A stretch of DNA of 63,416 bases from an uncultured Lentisphaerota bacterium (GTDB taxonomy: Bacteria > Verrucomicrobiota > Kiritimatiellia > CAIQIC01): contig CAIWHP010000158.1 of assembly GCA_903912445.1 (NCBI GenBank), positions 1 through 63,416 on the forward strand, in the 5' to 3' direction. A program made the position numbers and the translations under genes. Below the pieces are notes generated by a model. The model worked only from the letters and a program-made list of their open reading frames with translations. It was not told where the DNA came from and ran no database searches. The first letter of the stretch is position 1, and each line of letters begins with the position of its first letter. Shown piece after piece: positions 59,532 to 63,416 of this stretch.

Positions 59532-59765
59532 ATGAAGACGACCTTACAGCGCGCCACGGTCTATCTCGAACCCGAGTTGCAACGGGCCTTGCAGTTCAAG
59601 GCGGTGGAGACGGAAAGTTCGGTATCCGCCTTGATCAACACGGCGGTGCGGCGGTCGCTGCGCGAAGACGCCGCGGACTTGGCGGCCTTTGAGCAGCGGG
59701 CCCAGGAGCCCACTTTGGCCTTTGAAGCGGTGCTCAAGGACATGAAACGCCGTGGCAAGCTATAA
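59532..59765 (+). CDS. Ribbon-helix-helix antitoxin
   Basis: 77 residues. An N-terminal beta strand RATVYLEPELQRALQFKA followed by two helices (SSVSALINTAVRRSLRED) is the CopG/Arc-type DNA-binding fold. The C-terminal acidic/helical tail would hold the toxin. It overlaps the RelE-type gene by 14 bases and is preceded by repeated operator sites, which supports autoregulation. No Shine-Dalgarno is present; initiation is probably leaderless. Confidence 0.87.
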   Translation: MKTTLQRATVYLEPELQRALQFKAVETESSVSALINTAVRRSLREDAADLAAFEQRAQEPTLAFEAVLKDMKRRGKL

Positions 59766-60009
59766 AATCTTGCTCAAGGCCTCGGCGGCCAGGGAGTTGG
59801 AGGCCCTGCCCAAGGCTGACCGGCTGCGCGTGGTCGAGCGCATCAAAAGCTTGGCCGAAAATCCCCGCCCGATGGGCTGCGAAAAACTCACCGGCGACGA
59901 AAAATATCTCCTGCGACAGGGCGTCTACCGGATTCTCTATGAGATCCACGCCGACATCGTGACGGTGGTGGTCGTCAAGGTCGGTCACCGCCGCGAGGTG
60001 TGGCGCTGA
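59752..60009 (+). CDS. RelE/ParE-superfamily toxin
   Basis: 85 residues from GTG 59752. The pattern YKILLKASAARELEALPKADRLRVVERIKSLAENPRP, then KLTGDEKYLLRQGVYRILYEI and a C-terminal VVVVKVGHRREVWR is standard for RelE toxins: the Arg in GVYRILYE and the tail HRREVW correspond to ribosome-dependent mRNA interferase residues. It would cleave mRNA on the ribosome when the antitoxin is lost. Coupled to the antitoxin by overlap. Confidence 0.92.
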   Translation: MASYKILLKASAARELEALPKADRLRVVERIKSLAENPRPMGCEKLTGDEKYLLRQGVYRILYEIHADIVTVVVVKVGHRREVWR

Positions 60010-60084
60010 GGGCGGCAGCCCGGTTGGTTTTCAGCGCGCCGGCCGGCCGGCGCACGGGCGCGGGCAGGGGCCGAAAACTCTATT

Positions 60085-60098
60085 CTCAAACGTTTGAG
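60085..60098. promoter_or_regulatory. LacI-type operator upstream of the sugar kinase
   Basis: The same 14-base palindrome CTCAAACGTTTGAG as at 4074-4087, again with one base to the -35 box. The flanking promoter and leader (GGCAGCGTCCGCGGCG, TTTTCCAACC, AGGAG) also match the gnd promoter closely. Confidence 0.75.
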
Positions 60099-60099
60099 C

Positions 60100-60128
60100 T
60101 TGACCACACTGGCGGGCTGTGGCAGCGT
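60100..60128 (+). promoter_or_regulatory. Promoter of the sugar kinase
   Basis: -35 TTGACC (60100-60105); weak -10 near CAGCGT (60123-60128) in a region conserved with the gnd promoter. Confidence 0.45.
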
Positions 60129-60158
60129 CCGCGGCGGTTTTCCAACCAGGAGCAATAG

Positions 60159-61241
60159 ATGAAATATGGTCTGAATATCCGTCCCGAGGGCGCCCTCGAC
60201 TTCCTGTCGCTCGGCGCGCTGGTCCACCGGCTCGATCCGGGCATCATCCCGTTCCGCAAGGCGACGCACTGCGACATCCACGTCAGCGGCGGCGAATTCA
60301 ACGTCTCGGCGAACCTCTCCGACTGCTTTCGCCTGAAGACCGGCATCGCGTCGGCAATGGTGGACTATCCGATCGGCGAGCTCATCGCCGAGCGCGTCCG
60401 CGCGATGGGCGTGAAGCCCTACTACAAGAACTTCAAGCACGACGGCGTCCACGGCCCGAACATGGCCACCGTCTTCAGCGACCGCGGCCAGGGCGTGCGC
60501 GCGCCGGTCGTGTTCTATAACCGCTGCAACGAAGCCGCGCAGCAGCTCAAGCCCGGCGACTTCAACTGGAAGGAAATTTTCGGCAGCGGCGTCCGCTGGT
60601 TCCACAGCGGCGGCATCTTCGCCGCGCTCTCGACGACGACCGCGGAAGTGATCATCGAGGCCATGCAGGCCGCCAAGGCCGCGGGCGCGATCACCTCGTT
60701 CGACCTCAACTACCGCGCGAAGCTCTGGAACATCGTCGGCGGCCACGAGCGCGCCGTCGCGGTGCTCGACCGGATCATCAAGAACGTCGACGTCATCGTC
60801 GGCAACGAGGAAGACCTCCAGCTCGGCCTCGGCATCCCCGGCCCGGAAGTTGCGGCGAAGTCCAAGCTCGACCCGAGCGCGTTCTTCAGCATGATGGGCA
60901 ACGTCCTCAAGAAGCACCCGCACGTCAAGGTGGTCGCCACCACGCTGCGCGAGGTGCACTCGACCAACCGCCACAGCTGGAGCGCGGTCGCGTGGATCAA
61001 CGGCCAGACCTTCCAGGCCCCGACCTGCGAGCTGGACGTGGTGGACCGCGTCGGCGGCGGCGACGGCTACGCGGCGGGCTTCATCTACGGCCTGCTCTCC
61101 GGCGTCGAGGAGCAGGAAGCGGTCAACCTCGGCTGGGCCCACGGCGCGCTGCTGACGACCTTCGTCGGCGACACGACCATGGCCACGCTCGAGCAGGTCA
61201 AGGCCCTCTCCAAGGGCGGCTCCGCGCGCATCCAGCGCTAA
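60159..61241 (+). CDS. PfkB-family sugar kinase (2-keto-3-deoxygluconate kinase-like)
   Basis: 360 residues. ATG 60159 has an AGGAG site at 60148-60152. PfkB/ribokinase features: N-terminal LDFLSLGALVHRL, sugar-binding VSGGEFNVSANLS (the GG-N-A motif), FHSGGIFAALS, TSFDLNYRAKLW, and the catalytic signature DRVGGGDGYAAGFIYGLL with the base Asp (GGGD rather than the usual GAGD). This matches KDG-kinase-like members. With gnd and the SDR gene under the same operator it probably phosphorylates 2-keto-3-deoxygluconate or a related sugar acid; the substrate is an inference. A strong terminator follows. Confidence 0.9.
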   Translation: MKYGLNIRPEGALDFLSLGALVHRLDPGIIPFRKATHCDIHVSGGEFNVSANLSDCFRLKTGIASAMVDYPIGELIAERVRAMGVKPYYKNFKHDGVHGPNMATVFSDRGQGVRAPVVFYNRCNEAAQQLKPGDFNWKEIFGSGVRWFHSGGIFAALSTTTAEVIIEAMQAAKAAGAITSFDLNYRAKLWNIVGGHERAVAVLDRIIKNVDVIVGNEEDLQLGLGIPGPEVAAKSKLDPSAFFSMMGNVLKKHPHVKVVATTLREVHSTNRHSWSAVAWINGQTFQAPTCELDVVDRVGGGDGYAAGFIYGLLSGVEEQEAVNLGWAHGALLTTFVGDTTMATLEQVKALSKGGSARIQR

Positions 61242-61264
61242 GCGATAGCCCATAGCAGATAGCC

Positions 61265-61305
61265 AACAGCGGATGGCGAGCAATCGCCATCCGCTGTTTT
61301 CTTTC
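61265..61305 (+). terminator. Rho-independent terminator of the kinase gene
   Basis: AACAGCGGATGGCGA (61265-61279) pairs perfectly with TCGCCATCCGCTGTT (61284-61298) around a GCAA tetraloop, and is followed by TTCTTTC. The preceding ATAGC-rich tract (61244-61264) looks like a degenerate repeat. Confidence 0.85.
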
Positions 61306-61306
61306 C

Positions 61307-61335
61307 GTGACCGCGCGGCGGGGCGCGGTTATAGT
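61307..61335 (+). promoter_or_regulatory. glgB promoter, leaderless type
   Basis: GTGACC (61307-61312), 17 bases, TATAGT (61330-61335), six bases, ATG 61342. The -10 and its distance to the ATG are identical to the toxin-antitoxin promoter. Confidence 0.55.
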
Positions 61336-61341
61336 GCGGGC

Positions 61342-63416
<2,075 letters not shown>

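Overview
The window is a GC-rich (well over 60% by eye) bacterial chromosome segment that looks like the PVC superphylum, most likely Verrucomicrobiota or Kiritimatiellota. The signs are secreted sulfatase, PD40/FG-GAP/PQQ propeller and HzsA-like haem proteins, many EF-hand modules, an ECF sigma operon, and several families of short palindromic intergenic repeats. The phylum is an inference; there is no rRNA gene here to test it.

Layout. 1-3884 (minus): an envelope operon of two TPR proteins plus the start of a third secreted protein. 4074-9108 (plus): a sugar-acid operon (6-phosphogluconate dehydrogenase, ORF6N protein, SDR dehydrogenase, HAD phosphatase) ending with a LacI-family regulator. 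The operator CTCAAACGTTTGAG precedes this operon and recurs 56 kb away in front of a PfkB-family kinase (60159-61241), so the two loci form a small regulon. 9311-16813: HzsA-like di-haem protein, zinc-ribbon polyproline protein, a decayed esterase, a thymidylate-synthase-fold protein and a VCBS protein.

16828-38951 (minus) is the most striking region: a 22-kb run of ten exported proteins and one remnant, mostly joined by 4-base ATGA stop/start overlaps. Seven carry EF-hand calcium-binding modules fused to unrelated domains (PQQ propeller, VOC, esterase, beta-lactamase-like hydrolase, FG-GAP/ASPIC, sulfatase). Two further propeller-like domains, which I do not recognise, are shuffled among these genes. 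Divergent from it is an ECF sigma / small membrane protein / Spy-like operon (39023-40343), a plausible regulator.

40348-50005: a secreted PHB-depolymerase-like esterase, a GH-A glycosidase, then a polysaccharide locus (flippase, hexapeptide acetyltransferase, three glycosyltransferases, two of them recent paralogues). 49992-56235 (minus): a 1842-residue NRPS with the unusual order C-A-A-PCP-TE, followed by its Sfp-type phosphopantetheinyl transferase. 56467-63416: Tat-exported sugar isomerase, a nucleotidyltransferase pair, purD, a RelBE-type toxin-antitoxin pair, the operator-controlled kinase with a strong terminator, and glgB cut by the window end.

Two genome-level signals cut across the genes. 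Eleven copies of a palindrome based on TTCCAAG-N-CTTGGAA sit in five clusters, each just 5' of a start codon. Several plus-strand genes have a -10 box only 6-11 nt before ATG and no Shine-Dalgarno, which suggests leaderless mRNAs.
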